DNA of 64,000 bases from Neelides folsomi. Lineage: Eukaryota; Arthropoda; Collembola; Neelipleona; Neelidae. Every line of letters begins with the position of its first letter. Position 1 is the stretch's first letter. The DNA lies in the NCBI GenBank assembly GCA_034687125.1, contig JAQGBZ010000310.1, forward strand, positions 1 to 64,000, given 5' to 3'. The notes beneath the pieces are model-generated. The model was not told the origin of the DNA. It worked only from the letters and a program-made list of their open reading frames with translations, and did not search any database. Both the position numbers and the translations under genes were made by a program. Of this stretch, positions 13,250 to 26,800 are shown piece by piece.

Positions 13250-14957
13250 TTAAGAAACTTTGAATTGTAAAATCACAATTATAAATGAAAGTCCGAGTGT
13301 TGAATACTGAAAAAGTTTTAAATAAAAGAATTTGTATTTAAACATTGTTGTAAAATCTTTAATAATTTTTTTTAAATTACCGCTCCCACAATGCTAAAAG
13401 TGATGTTAAAAACGCCGTTTCCACTAAACCCAATTGAATTGGTTGCAATTTCATGAAGAATCAAATTGACTTGTGAATTTGTAAAAGATACAACATTCTT
13501 TTCTTCAAAAACCCATTCCTTCAGTTTTCCAATCTAATAAGGATGAATAATTTTATTATTTATAATTCAAATATTAATCATTTAACAGAATTCATAAGAT
13601 TTCTAAAAGTTTAATTTTATAATTATTTATAGTATTGAATTAATCAATTAGTATTAAATAAATTCAAATTGAAAGCAAGATTCATAAAATATAGTAATGC
13701 GGAACCTTGATATGAATTGAAGCTGCTAAAAGTAAATGAGCAATTTTAGCCAAAAGATAATAAACATATAAAGTTGGCTTATCCCTATCAAGTGCACTCA
13801 CAAAATATTCGGCCATATTTAAAGAAATCCCAATTGTGTTTAATAAAATCAAACCTCCCAATGTTGAGTTCATTGAATGAAAAATATGTCTCAAAGAGCA
13901 AAAATCTTCAAACACCTTAAATAAATGGGAAGTACATCATAGAAATTAACTATTTTATTCTAATTTTTACGTTAATTATTTAATAATTCATAAATTAAGT
14001 AAAAGAATTTTTACATTATTTGAGCTTTTTATGTTTTCCACAAAATGGTTGGTGATTTCCATTGCGTAATGCGTCGCAACAAAAAATAACAAATCAATGA
14101 AATTAATAATGAAATAATTAGCAGAATATCTCACAAACGAAATAACATTTTCAATGGTTGCTATAAATTCACAACACGAGGGAGAAAAGTAATTGAAAAT
14201 AACCATGTAAACTGAAGGGTCTTTGTTAGTGAAACGATGATACAAAGATACAAAGATGCCGAGGATTGGATACAAACAAATTAACTTCGACCACTTGGAC
14301 ATTTTATGATTTCGTCTTATCTGTCAAGAAGGAAATTGATTTATAGCTAATATCTAGTAATCAATTAATTTTTGCCCTAAAATATTATTGATTTAAAATT
14401 AATATGAATTAATAATCGGATTTAGTAATTAAATAATAATATATTGATATTAAATAATACAGATCTAATATAATAATTAATTACTTTATCAGATTTTTGA
14501 GAGATATTGAAAATATTGATGATTGATTGTCGCTTTCGCCAAATTAAGTGCAGAGCAAGGAAATAATACAAAATGATGTAACATTCATTGGCAAATACAA
14601 AATAAAATGAAGAGTTTTTGGATAAATTTTGGGCTCGTAGTTTTAATTTGTAGATTCGTTGAGGAATGTGGGAAATGCTTAAAAAAGTCACCAAAATTGC
14701 AAAGACCTGAAATACATTTAAAATTAACCTAATTATGTACTATAAGTAAGGTATTGAAATATTCAAGTTACCTTTTGATATTTTGATGATTTTAGTTGAT
14801 AATTTTGCTCAAATAAGTTCCAGCTCATGTAATAAGGAAATATGCCGATGAAATATGATAATTTTAAGTAGAAGGAAAAATGCTCCATTGATTCTTTTTT
14901 CACAAGAGATTCGTTTATGATGGTTTTGGAATTTGGAGTATCCAAATCCACTTCCAT
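13250..14957 (-). CDS. Gustatory receptor (GR), intact 6-exon gene
   Basis: This is a seven-transmembrane ligand-gated ion channel of the insect GR family, expected in gustatory neurons. Six exons, all joined by phase-0 introns, run 14957-14772, 14706-14485, 14320-14015, 13915-13706, 13533-13381 and 13306-13250, giving 377 residues, a usual GR length. Hydrophobic segments occur in every middle exon. The fifth exon holds a GFSGNGVF stretch, the counterpart of the GGFF region before helix 7, and ends in FSIVGA. The 19-codon last exon encodes the final helix with SFIIVILQF, matching the family signature TYhhhhhQF with S-F in place of T-Y. A phase-0 intron just before this signature is the ancestral GR arrangement. 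An in-frame upstream ATG at 14984 could add nine residues. It is quite different from the GR-like genes at 34-40 and 58 kb. The ligand cannot be inferred. Confidence 0.88.
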
Positions 14958-17900
14958 TATTTTAAATGACAAATTAAAAAACAAACTTCCAAATCTCTTC
15001 TATTTCTCTTAAAGAGACAATTCACTTGAAGTGAATTAAAAAGTTTAAAAATTGCACTCTGAAACACTTCAAGATCATGTGCTTTTATACTATTAAAATA
15101 AAATGAATAAATAAAAATGCTTTTTATTGTGATTAAATAATTCTCGTACATTGTGTTATTCTTTTGAGTATTATGCCCTAATCACTTTATCGTCATAAAA
15201 TCGATGATTATAACATTCAAAACCATTATTATTACCTAATTTGGAAATTTTCAGATTATTTACAAAAGAATTTTTTTTTAAACTTATCAAAAATACAATA
15301 GTGGTTTTGCATTATATAACTCTCAATACCTTATAATTAAAATTCTCATAAATAAAATACAATGATGTGTTTATGTTACATAAAAACTTATGCAATTTTC
15401 ATTCCAGCAATTTGCACTTCATTTTCTTAATGGTTCTGAATTTTTAATAATTTATCACAATAATCAACAAAGAAGGTTTTCTCTCCACAGTGAGTTTGAG
15501 CTTAAGGAAAATGGTTCTTTTAAGGGTTTAAGACGTCTGGGTAGCGTTGTGTGACAAAAGTGAGAAAAGGGCAAATGGCCATGTGAGTGAGACGACGGAG
15601 AGTGAAGATCAAAGAAAGGAACTCAAATTGAATCTTGGGAGTAAAACGTACGACGAAGGGAATTTCCTTCTGCTTCACTGGACGACGTCGAGAAAGCTTT
15701 TATTAATTACCTTTATAAGTGAATAATTTGCACTTGCAGATTCACTACTCCCTGAAAGGATTTGATTCAAAATCTCTCGATAATTTTAGCCAATATATAC
15801 AGATTTAATAAATCATATCCTTTATCATGTAATTAATTATTTATTATGTTTTAATACTTAAATATATTCTTGAGAAGTAGCCAAACAAATTGACCTATTT
15901 TAAAATCTAAAATATTTGTATAATTTAATATTAATTGAATTTAATGATCGGGATTTTTTTTATTAATAATTTAATATTATAAATTCTCTTCATCCAACCA
16001 TAAGTAACTGGATCAGATTTTGTATAGAGATTTTTTATTAAAAACATATTGAAAATTGTGAATGCTGCAATGTCCTAAATCAATTCTCCAGAGCAAAGAA
16101 CAAATTGCTGTCCATAGAGTTGATGAAGTAAACAAGTTCAATACCACTACTGTGCTTACTTATGCGTTTACTAAACATACAGATTAGCCTTCATTAATTA
16201 CTACAATGATTAAAATATTTGAGCCGTAAAGGCAAACAAGAATTTGAGTTAGAATGAATAATAACCACCAGATTTAAAAAATCCCTCCCATTATCATTTT
16301 TTATTTCCGATGGATCAAAAAGCCATTAAAGGCCTCTCGATTTACAAGTTAATAAAGTTGAACGAGTTGAATATTTTAATTTTGATGGCGGGATTTATTG
16401 AATGAATCTTCTTGAGATTTTCTCCTTGATATTTCTCTTTCCCGAAAAAGTTTCCATTTTATGTGGGAAATGTGAAATAAGTGGTGGGCCATTCAGCGAC
16501 GTTGATTTATTCAGAGGACGTCGATCACGTTTTTCTTAATCGAAATGGGAAGATTGATTCAAATTTGGATTGCGGAGGGTTTGAAAGAGGATGCCTTGAG
16601 GCAGAGAATCAAATCAAATTTCCTCCTACGCATCCAAATTGAATATCTCCCTTTAAACTTCTTTTTAACTCCATTCAGCTCCTTCCGTTCCTACGATGCA
16701 ATTACGCACTGGAAATTTCAATTAAAATCAAACATTCAACTACTTTTTTTTAATAATATATGACCTTTTGCTCAAAATTCAAACAGATAATGTTTTATTT
16801 TCTTATTTACTCTGTACTCGTATTCTATACGTATAAAATTAGCATAGATATAAGTATATGGTATAAAAGTATTATATCCGAATCTTCGTTTATAATTATC
16901 ATTGGACGTTATCATTTCTTTCATTATCAACTTCATCAGAAAAGAATCATTTTCTTCACCTGTGTAAATTTGATCAGTTATTACTATTATTAAATAAAAT
17001 TATAAAATACTAATTGGAATTTAAATTTTTGTAATAAATTGAGATATATGATGATAGGGATGAAATCGTTTTACGTGTGTGTAAAACAACGTGTAAAAAT
17101 GTTTTCGACCTTTTCTGGTTGTCTGAATATTCAATCTTCTGGGCAATTGAGTCTTTGTCCCATTTTGTCGCAAATCGGGAAATTGGTTTGGTTGACCCGC
17201 ATACTAAAACTCTCACGGACCCCATTAAAATGAATTGTCGAAGAATGGCGATAGCAATCCCGGTATTTTTGATTTAAACATTTCTCAATTACTCAACAAT
17301 CACAATTTAACCAATCTCATGCCAAAAACGTTTAATCCATCGTGCTATGAATTCATAATAGAAGCTTAAAAATCAAATACTATAATATAATGGCCAAATA
17401 AATAAGAATTCAAAATGCAAACAAACGACAAACCCTTAACAAGAATACATTTTTCAAATGAGGAAAAATGATAAAAAAACACTCAAAGCTTTCCGAGTCC
17501 AAAAAGTGAAAATTGGGTGATTTGGGAAAGATGAGGAGTGAAATGTTTATGGGATTATTTGTGTCCTTTTTGTAGAGCTCCTATTTCATTCCTGTCCTGT
17601 TGGCGGCTCTTCATTATGAGATTTACGCGGACATTTTTACCAAAGCACATCATCAAGACTTCTCTTTTATATCTGCTAAAAAACCCCAAAGAGTCTTCTA
17701 TAAGCAAGTGTGTATAAAATATATATCCAATAAAATATATATATATAATACTGTGAAATACAATACCTGTATACCAGTAATATTTTCCCTATGTAGTTAT
17801 TTATTTCTCTACGTATGTTGTGTAAGGTGATTATGAGATGAGTTGATTGTGTGGATTTATCGGGGGCAGCGGGAGCAAGTGGGCACTTGAGTATCCAATT

Positions 17901-19400
17901 ACCAACCTCAATTGGCCCTTTGATGTGGGAACAGATGTCGAGACGGCCCTCATCCGACCCACCATAATTATCAACACTCCCTCCCAACCCCGCCTTATTC
18001 TCGAGAGAGACAAAATTCACACAATTTTGGTCCAAATCCTCTTCAACTCGAAACATTTATTTGGTGAGTTAAAGAGCACTTTAAAGCATTTTTGGTCTTC
18101 TGGTAAAAAATTTCAACGGATATGGACTTAGAATTTAAAAAATTTGGATGTTTGTAATGGAAAAGAAGCCAATTAAGCAGATGCCGACCATTTAAGTTAA
18201 TTGTTAATAATTTAGATAATTAATTGTTTTTACTCATTTTGAATTTAATGAACCTTAACTATACCTTTATTATACCATTTGGTAGTTTAAGTAGAATGGA
18301 AATGAAATGGGTTTTTGTTAAACAATTCATTAACACTTTATTCATTTCTTTGGTACGTTTCATTAATAGTTTTTTTTACATTGTAGCACTTACAGACAAA
18401 TATTAGTAGATAAGTATTTCATTGTTACAATCAAGTACGCACGTTTATCCCTCAAATTATGAACATATGAAGTGAGCACGGAAATGTAAAGACAATCCTT
18501 ATCAATAGTTCATACAAAGTTCAAGATCAATTATTTTAACAACTTTACAAATTACTGTTTGGAACATATTCAACAACTGTTAATGGAAATTACTAATTAT
18601 TTATACTTATGTTATAGCCTTATAGTTATAGCTTAATTATACAATGTACTTCACTTTTAGACCTACAAATAAGCTGCAGTTGAATAAAACCTTCGTTTTC
18701 ACACTTACCAAACTTACCGCGTAAAGTATCGTGCTTTTTGTGAAATTACATATTGATAAAGTTTGTAATCTTAACGGTGACTTAACGTGTTAATTATTAT
18801 TTTCTAGCTTAATTAAACAGTTTTTAAGTATATACAATAATACACTGTACAATTATTCCATAATAAATATATTAATCTTTGGCTGTTTCTACACTTTTCA
18901 TTTTCAATACTTTTCTAATCAAATCCAAGATTTCGTCACATTTTAATTGATGCTTTTTATGTTCAAGGATTATGTATGCTTATTTGCAATTGAATATTTT
19001 TATGCTTTCAAAAAATTTTAATAAAATTTCGTGGTTGAATATTCAAGATATTTTGACTCGTTTTCATCATAATCATAATTGATTCTAATTGATTCCTAAC
19101 AATTTAAATAAATCATTTTAACTTCATCTAAATTAAAAGAATATTTATTAGATCCAATTAATTCAAGGGGATATTAGAAATAAAGAATTTGCCACTTACA
19201 ATTAATATAATATTTATTTAAATACACGATTCGTACATTTTGAATAAGCTTTAAGCAATTTAATCTGTTGTTTCAACTCATATGACAATTCATTCTAAAG
19301 TTCAACGGTCAAATAAAAATTGTAACATATTAGATATCAAAGGGAAAAAAATTAACCTGATGATGCAGAAAATCCTTTCAGTCGCTCTAAAATTTCCTGT
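14958..19400. other. Intergenic region, no supported gene
   Basis: This separates the 5' end of the GR gene from the 3' end of the Beat gene. It is mostly AT-rich with GC-richer blocks near 15.5-15.7, 16.4-16.7, 17.05-17.25 and 17.85-18.1 kb. The last block is open on both strands (94 codons plus, 126 codons minus) but shows no domain or splice-joined partner. Confidence 0.45.
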
Positions 19401-20839
19401 CTATAAATGAGAAAAAATTGAAGCTAAAAGGGCAATGAAATTGAAGGTGATGAGGAACGTTGAGTAATTGGAGCTCCAAGCGCCTAATGAAATTAATTAA
19501 ATTAAATATTAAATTACAGTTGAGTATTAAAATTGTCTAGTTGAGTTATGAAGTAAATTAAAATTCATCAATCACAAATAACAAACTAACCAAAGAAGTT
19601 ATATAAGTATTTAAATTCTTACCATGTGACATGCTATTCGAACTTGGTAGATTCGGCGACGCGTTGTCAACCACTGAGGATAATTTCGGGCGATCGTCTT
19701 CAATGACGACTTCGGAGCTCATCTTGTACAAATTGTAGATTTCCGCTGTGCATCTCAACCTCAGTGGGCCGCTCAAAAAATGAGATTCCCGGAGAAGGAA
19801 ACGAATTCCAAGATGGGAACTTTCCCTGTTTTCACCTTCACGCGTCTTAACCGTTTTCGGATGGGTTAAATATTCTCCTCTTACCTATCAGACCAAAAGT
19901 TACAGTGTTACCGTAAATGCAAAAATGATACACTTTGAACTATGAATGGCATATTTGCTAAAATGTCAATTTGGGTGTAAAGTATTGACCATTTGATCGT
20001 TGATGAACCAGGTAAGGTTTGCGGCTGGTTTTGAGCTTCTGGAGCTACAGGTGAGGTCCACAGTGTCCCGAAGCGAATAAGGACGTCGGAAACCCGTAAT
20101 CACCGGAGCTTCTCGGGGATAACCTAAAAATCAAACACCGACCTTTTTTCACTTTCATCCACTTTCCCCATTTGGTCTAACAAGCTGATGAGAATTTAAG
20201 CTCTTGCCAATTTCCTTTAATCCACTTAACCAACTTTCATCGTGGATTTAAGTTAAAGCTGCGAAAAACTGAATCACTTACTGACGACAGTGAGGAAGGC
20301 AGTCTTTGACTCTGATGTGAAATCCGGGGCGTCGGTTGTCACTTCGCACGTGTATCTCCCAGTAGCGTTGACGTCAACGTTCTCCAACGTCACTTGGAAT
20401 TTATCGCTCCGCTTGGGCTAAAATGACCAACCAGATTATTTTAATTATAAATAATTAATGAATAATATTATATTAAAAACCAATTTATTATAATAATTTG
20501 CCGTTTAATTTATTATTATTTCAGAAAATTATTTTAATTATAGTTAATTAAGAACAGGATGTTTTTAGCTCAGGTTTAACAATTCCAATTAAATATTAAA
20601 ATGGCTTACGTCAATTCGAATATCATTGTTAGGGACGGGAAATGTTTTGATGAAGGGTTCTTCTTTGGGTGTGACTCGGTAGAACTCATGATGTCCTTTG
20701 TACCATTTGAGCGTGTAGAGAGATTCGCCCTTGAGCTGGAAGTGGCATCGGAGTGAGACGCTTTCTTTTTCCCGCACCCATCGCGGTCCTTCAACCTCCA
20801 CGTCCAACATCCCTTCCTTCCCCGCCACGGCCGCCCCAA
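19401..20839 (-). CDS. beat-like: Beaten-path (Beat) family Ig protein, 3' five exons
   Basis: Beat proteins are arthropod two-Ig-domain cell-surface or secreted ligands, partners of Side proteins, that steer motor axon defasciculation. Five exons join in frame (20839-20610, 20417-20282, 20123-19990, 19884-19623, 19483-19401) for 280 visible residues. Ig1 shows SLRCHF, the diagnostic LYTLKWYKGHHEFYRVTPKE, and GRYTCEVTTDAPDF. Ig2 shows REAPVITG, DLTCSS, SKPAANLTWFIN and LRLRCTAEI. The tail ends in a hydrophobic STFLITFNFIALLASIFSHL, consistent with a GPI-anchor signal. The first listed exon begins two bases into a codon, so at least one upstream exon with the signal peptide is missing. It must lie beyond 20.84 kb, as expected for the long first introns of this family. 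The donor at 19990 (ATG|GTCAAT) is non-consensus but is the only choice that keeps frame into Ig2. The specific Beat paralogue is not assignable. Confidence 0.9.
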
Positions 20840-23800
20840 CTGGAACACAAAGGACATTTAGCTCAACTGCCGCTCAGCGGGATCCCAATAACTCCTCTCC
20901 AATAGACCCTAAATCTGCCAAGAACAACTGAGGCGGAGAAACCCAAATCATCAACTCAAATAACTCACCCGCCCAATTACCAAAACTCCGCCCAAAGTCA
21001 CCTCACCAACCAAATCATTAAAGATCTTTATGAGTCTCCACATATATATTCAACCAAACCAACCGGAAACACATAAACTAAATATTTAATCACACTAATA
21101 CCTTATCCACATTCCTACAATTTCCCTATAAAATCAAAATTATTATTATTTTCTATTTTAGCGTTTTCTATTACATTTATTAATCTTAGTCCTATTAAAA
21201 AATTACTTTTACTAATCTAATATTATTTATTTATAATTTGTTTTATAATTTAATAATAAAAGATTTATTTTTGGCTTTATAAATTGTCCTCAATTTGATG
21301 ACATTTTGATTTATGTAATTGAATCGCTAGAAGAATTCCCTTCAGAGTTTCACAATAGCGACTGTGGTGAATTGTTGAGGAAAATATGAAAAAAAATCCG
21401 TGAAAGTTATGGGCTAATAAGAAGAGAAATGCGAGAGGAAGAGAAAAGCGCCCAAGTTTTGTCCAATTTGTAGGGTGGAATTCTCACGGGCGGCATAATA
21501 AATGTCTGCCCTGGCGCCTTGGGTTCATTTGTGGGAAGGAAAAGAGGAAATAAAAGGGCGAGATTCGGACAAAGCCAAGTAACAAGTGCGGGGATTGTCG
21601 ACGGACACTGACAATTTTCACATGATGGATGCCGGATGAAATGGTCCATTTCCTCATCTCTCTAAGCTCTCCGTTCCTCCACATTAACTCATTACTCTCC
21701 CTTTTCTCCGCCACTTCCAACTCCTTATGACCCCATGCACGCACACAAAATTCTTCCATTAGGAAAAAATAAATAAAATTCTAAAAATAAAAAAAACGTT
21801 CATTTTATATAATTTAAATTAAATAATGATAACATACAATAAATAAGTAAGACAGTTAAAGTAAGATGATTGTTGATATTTTCTCACGAGTCACGATACA
21901 CTTTTTAAATAAATTTCAAATTAGTTAAAAGTTCAACATAATATTTCTTTATTGTTCTGTTTTATTATGAAAAGAGTTAGTGAAATGAAATTGATATGGC
22001 CGGTCGAGAGGCAAATACCTGTAAGAAGAATTTTCGTTTGTTTTAGTTGTGTTAAATAAGAAATGACTGAGGAAGATTTAAATAAGTCTTCGGAAGTTGT
22101 GGGGAATTGAGGGCGGGGGCAGACGGAAAGAGTCGACTTATTTAAATTGCTTCCGAATGGCAGATGAGGAAGATTCAACTTTATTTTTCTTCCTAACAAT
22201 GGCGTAATGGGGAGAGAAGTGGGGAAAGTTGTTCAAAGGAATCGATGAATACTTGATGAGTCCAATGAGACTCAAAGCCCAGACGGCAGAACAATTCAAA
22301 GATTATCATAATCCCACACACATCCGTTCTTCCTCCCCCCAAATTCTACACCTTAAACTCACACAAAAACCACACTCAAAATACTTCAAAACCATACTTA
22401 TCATATTTGATATTAAAAAATCCATATAAAAATATTTCTTATCAAAAAAGGTGCAGTGTATAATATCATACAGGTATTATAGAGTATTGGCATTGTCTTT
22501 ATAAGAATATAGTCAAAAGGCTTTCTACAGTGTTAAATAATATATAGTATAGTATTTATATGAAACTTTATATTTGCACTTTTCTTGTATTTATAACTTC
22601 CGAATAAGATCAACTCTTTTTCTTTATATTTATATAAAGAGTTCAAGTTTTTTTGGAATGGTACGTGAGGAAATATGAGAATTTGAGATATAAAAGTTAA
22701 AAAAGAGAATGGAGAATTTGATATATAAAGAACAATAAACCGGCGTTGTATAATTCCTCATAAGCTTCTTCTTTTTGGTTTCCCTCCACCACAGGAATTT
22801 GAACAAAAGGAAGGGAAATGGAAAAATATTCCTAACTTTCTCTCCCCCCCTTTTCCAACACTTAAAGGAGATGTGCATGGAGATGAAGTTGATACTTTGG
22901 ATCTACATCTACACACACTTTTATACATCTTTATCTCTTTCCTTCCCCTCCACACGTTCGCCGTTCCTTCGAAAGCGGTTAACACAAGTTGAAAACTTTT
23001 TATACATACAATTGAAACTGCAACTTATTTGCATGAACAAGCACACTCATATTCCATACAACTTACATATACCAATATAAATAAAATATCTAGCCCACGT
23101 ATCTGTACATTAATATCATTTTTTTCAATAATTCTATGAAATACCTCTTTCTTTGTACATAGAAATACAAATAATAAATTACAATTACATTAACAGATGC
23201 CTCATATATCTTTAAATTATTAGTATTACTTTATAATAATAATAAAATTAAAATAAATTGTTTAGACTTTAAATGAAAATGATAGAATTAGAGAAGAGGC
23301 AAAAGTGGATTGGTTTTTTCTTCATTTTAAACTTTCTTGCCCAAAAGGCATATTTGAATTGAAAGGGTGGAGGGGGCCATTATTGACTCTTATTTGATTT
23401 TTGGTGCAGAGTGAAAGGAAAGGTGAAGGAATAAAAAGGGAGGAAGATCGTCTTTGGATTAACTCACTCAGATTTATAGCGGAGTTGAATGGCGGTGAAA
23501 GTTGAGGAGTCAGCTTTAAAACTCCCTCTGCTCCTCCCTGCCCTTCCAAAAATGTCGAAATGAAGGAAATTTCAGTCTCCCACTCCGACGGTTTCCAACA
23601 TTGTAAAGAGGAAGTTTGGGGAATTCTTCGGGAGGGAACTCCGCCAGAGAAATCATTCTGATACGAAAATTCCTACAACCTTCAAACCTTCACATTCCAT
23701 TCAACTCACTGAAAGGCCAATACCTTTGAAACTCTTTTTATTTCTTCATTCCCCAACTGACAATTACAACAAAGAAGTTTTGAGACTTTTTTAATTTTAT

Positions 23801-26800
23801 AGGAAAAATATTATTTTGCTTTGCTTTTACAAAATATTTGGTATTTAGGTATCATTCTCTCTACAATATTATTACAATAATCGAATCTTTAAAATTATGC
23901 TGCCTAATATTATTTTTTAAAACTTTTAATAATAGCTTAAATAACTAAAAAAATATCATAATATCATCCTTTATGGTAATCAAGTGCATATCCACACAAT
24001 TAATCAAAATAGAGTATTAAAAAAGAAATAAAAATTTCCTTGAAATTTAATTTCGACTTTAACAAATGTAAAATCAATATTTTTCAACGTATTGAGATGC
24101 AAATGAGTAAAATGGAATAAATTACTTAAAAAAACAAAAGTTGAAAGCTCAGAAAGTTAAAAACTCTGAAAAGATGGAAAAAGAGCTAATTCGAGCTCTT
24201 TTATTCTAAATCCTAAATTCTCATTCGAGAACTGGAAATGGGAAATGTCATTAAAATGCGCAGAGGGCAATTAAAATGTTTCTTTCTGACTCCTGCGGTG
24301 AAGATTTGAAAAAGGTAGTTTGAGCTTTAAACGTCTCAAAGTGGCTTGAGGGTTTAAAAACGAGGAAACTAAACATCCGTGATGAGCAATAAATAAATTC
24401 ACTTATGATCTTCCCATAACTTTCTTCATAAAGTTCCTTCTATATCTCTTCATATCACCTTTCACTGTGAAATTTACTTATATGAAATATATCTCCATAC
24501 TCCTTGTTTTTATTTCTCCTTTGCCTTTGGAGCTTTCCTTTTGAGTTGTGGGGGACTGGGGCTGAGTTGTGGCGGGAATAAGTGGAGAAGAGCTTTTCCC
24601 CATAAATCTGACTTTTATAATGGTCGACATAAAATTCGGCGTGAAATGTTCCGCTCCCCAGATGGGCAAATAATGGTGAGCTGTGCATAATGGAGTGAGA
24701 TGGAAAAGGAGGAGTTCCTCATTGTTCCCTCCAGCCCAATTCCAACCCATTCCTGAACTGAGTAAATAAACCAAAGGCGACTCTCCGCCACTTCCCTTAA
24801 CCCGCATTGAGATTTGGAGAGTCAAATGTGAATCACCTCACCAACAACGACCTTTTTATCTCACAATCTCGGAAGTTGTCATCTTTCCCTTCTCAAACTC
24901 AAACCACATGTTACGATATAAACCCACTTAACCCAACAACTCCTCACAGATCCAAAGATACAAAAAGAGTTACGACTTCAAGTCACATACATTACTTTAC
25001 GCACCGTTTACCAAATTTTTCATCCGCTTCAACAATTTCACCTATTCGGATCTTACAAATCTTACAATACTTTTACTCGCGATAAACTAGATATAAATAT
25101 ATAAATTTATAGACCTACTTACATTATATTCTTATATACAGATATTTATATTAGGTAAGGTAAGCAATAAATCCACAAGATTTTGCAATTTATCTATAAT
25201 TTATTTTTTGTGGAATAAGGTCAAATGGGGTCAAATGTAAGTCAAGGATTTTTTATCATACGCGAAAAAAACACATTATCCTTTCTATATAATATATTGA
25301 TTTTGTTAATTATTTAATATTAATATTTAAATTGAAATGGCTTTTAATATTTTAATTTATGTTTAGTTTTATTTAAATAATATCCTTGTAAATGTAATTT
25401 AAATATTACATTAAATATTAAATGGATTGTCTTAATTTAAATCTTGTCAAATTACATGGACTTTGTTTACATTTGAATTGAATATTTTAGCAAATAAGCC
25501 AGAGGTGCGAGGGATGAAGGGTTGAGTGAATCTTGGTTCCAATTCCTTGTCATTCCCGCATATTGGGCAGAGATAAGACGTGAGGGTTCCTTTGATCCCT
25601 TACCCCATGAAAAGATAATGAAGGACTTGGGGAAAGAATGTCCGCGATGAGTCAAATATTGACTCAAAACCATCAGCTCAAACTTTCATTCCCTCTTCAC
25701 AACTTCCTCCCTTCAAACACAGTTATCTCTAATTGAAATTGAAACGGAAAATACAAAAAAACAACCATCCAATCATTTCCCCTCCTCACTCAGAACAATC
25801 GACCAAAATTGGGAAAATGGAGAAAAATGAAGAAAAATGAACTGAGAAATTGGACAAAAGATTAAGCGATAGTTTTTCCCTCTCAATATTCCCCCACTTT
25901 CTTCTTTTTTATCTTTCAAACCCATTTCTATTTTTTAAATATTCAAAACGAAACTCAAAATTCCCACAATAGCTTTAAGCTCCTTTTTATATTTCTACAC
26001 ATTTTGTTCAGTTTTACAAATTCTACTGCAATTTAATTCAAAATTCTTATTTTTGCTGTAATAAAAGTAATAATTTAAATTTTCCGTATTTTCAATTGGC
26101 TATCAAAATTTGAAGTTTGGAGTGAAGGAGGAATTTTTTCAATGCTGATCAACTGATAAATGAAATGATGAGAAAATGTTGAAAGTAAAATGTGAATCTC
26201 GAATGAGTAAATGGAGATTACTCCCCGGATAGAAAATTCCCTTTCTTCGCTTTCTCTCCAAATGGAACCAAAACTGGTTTTCCCATTTAGCGTCTCCTAA
26301 TTTATTATTCTGTGGAAGGCAGAGTGACATTTATTAAATTTCCCACTTTTCAAACCCTTAAACACACTTTACACATAAACCATATATATTACACACAATT
26401 TATACATATCTGTATTTTACACACTCGGTTCCATACGCAGATAACAGACAGATATCTATTATACTAATACTATACATATGAACCATACTAATCCTACAGT
26501 ATTTTATGTATGTATGCAAAGTCAGGATATTTTGCCTATTCGACATCCCATACTAAAAGCATGTTAAATGCATGGGTCCTAAATGCTTTCTTCTCACTTC
26601 CAAATGAATATGAATTTGTCAATTTAAAATTCAAGAATATGTCTAAAAGAACTTCAATAATGCGAAAGTCGGGGAAAGCACTGTAAGTTGCAATGTTTCC
26701 CTTTATGTTTTCAAGCTTATAATGTTACTTACAAATTGTAAACATTATAAAGCTGAGCAAATTATCAAATAACATAAAGAGAGCTCTTTAATAAATATAA

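Noticed and set aside
17847-18131. Open frames on both strands (94 and 126 codons)
   Set aside because: Simultaneous openness on both strands, no recognisable motif and no joining exon; treated as a GC-richer noncoding island.
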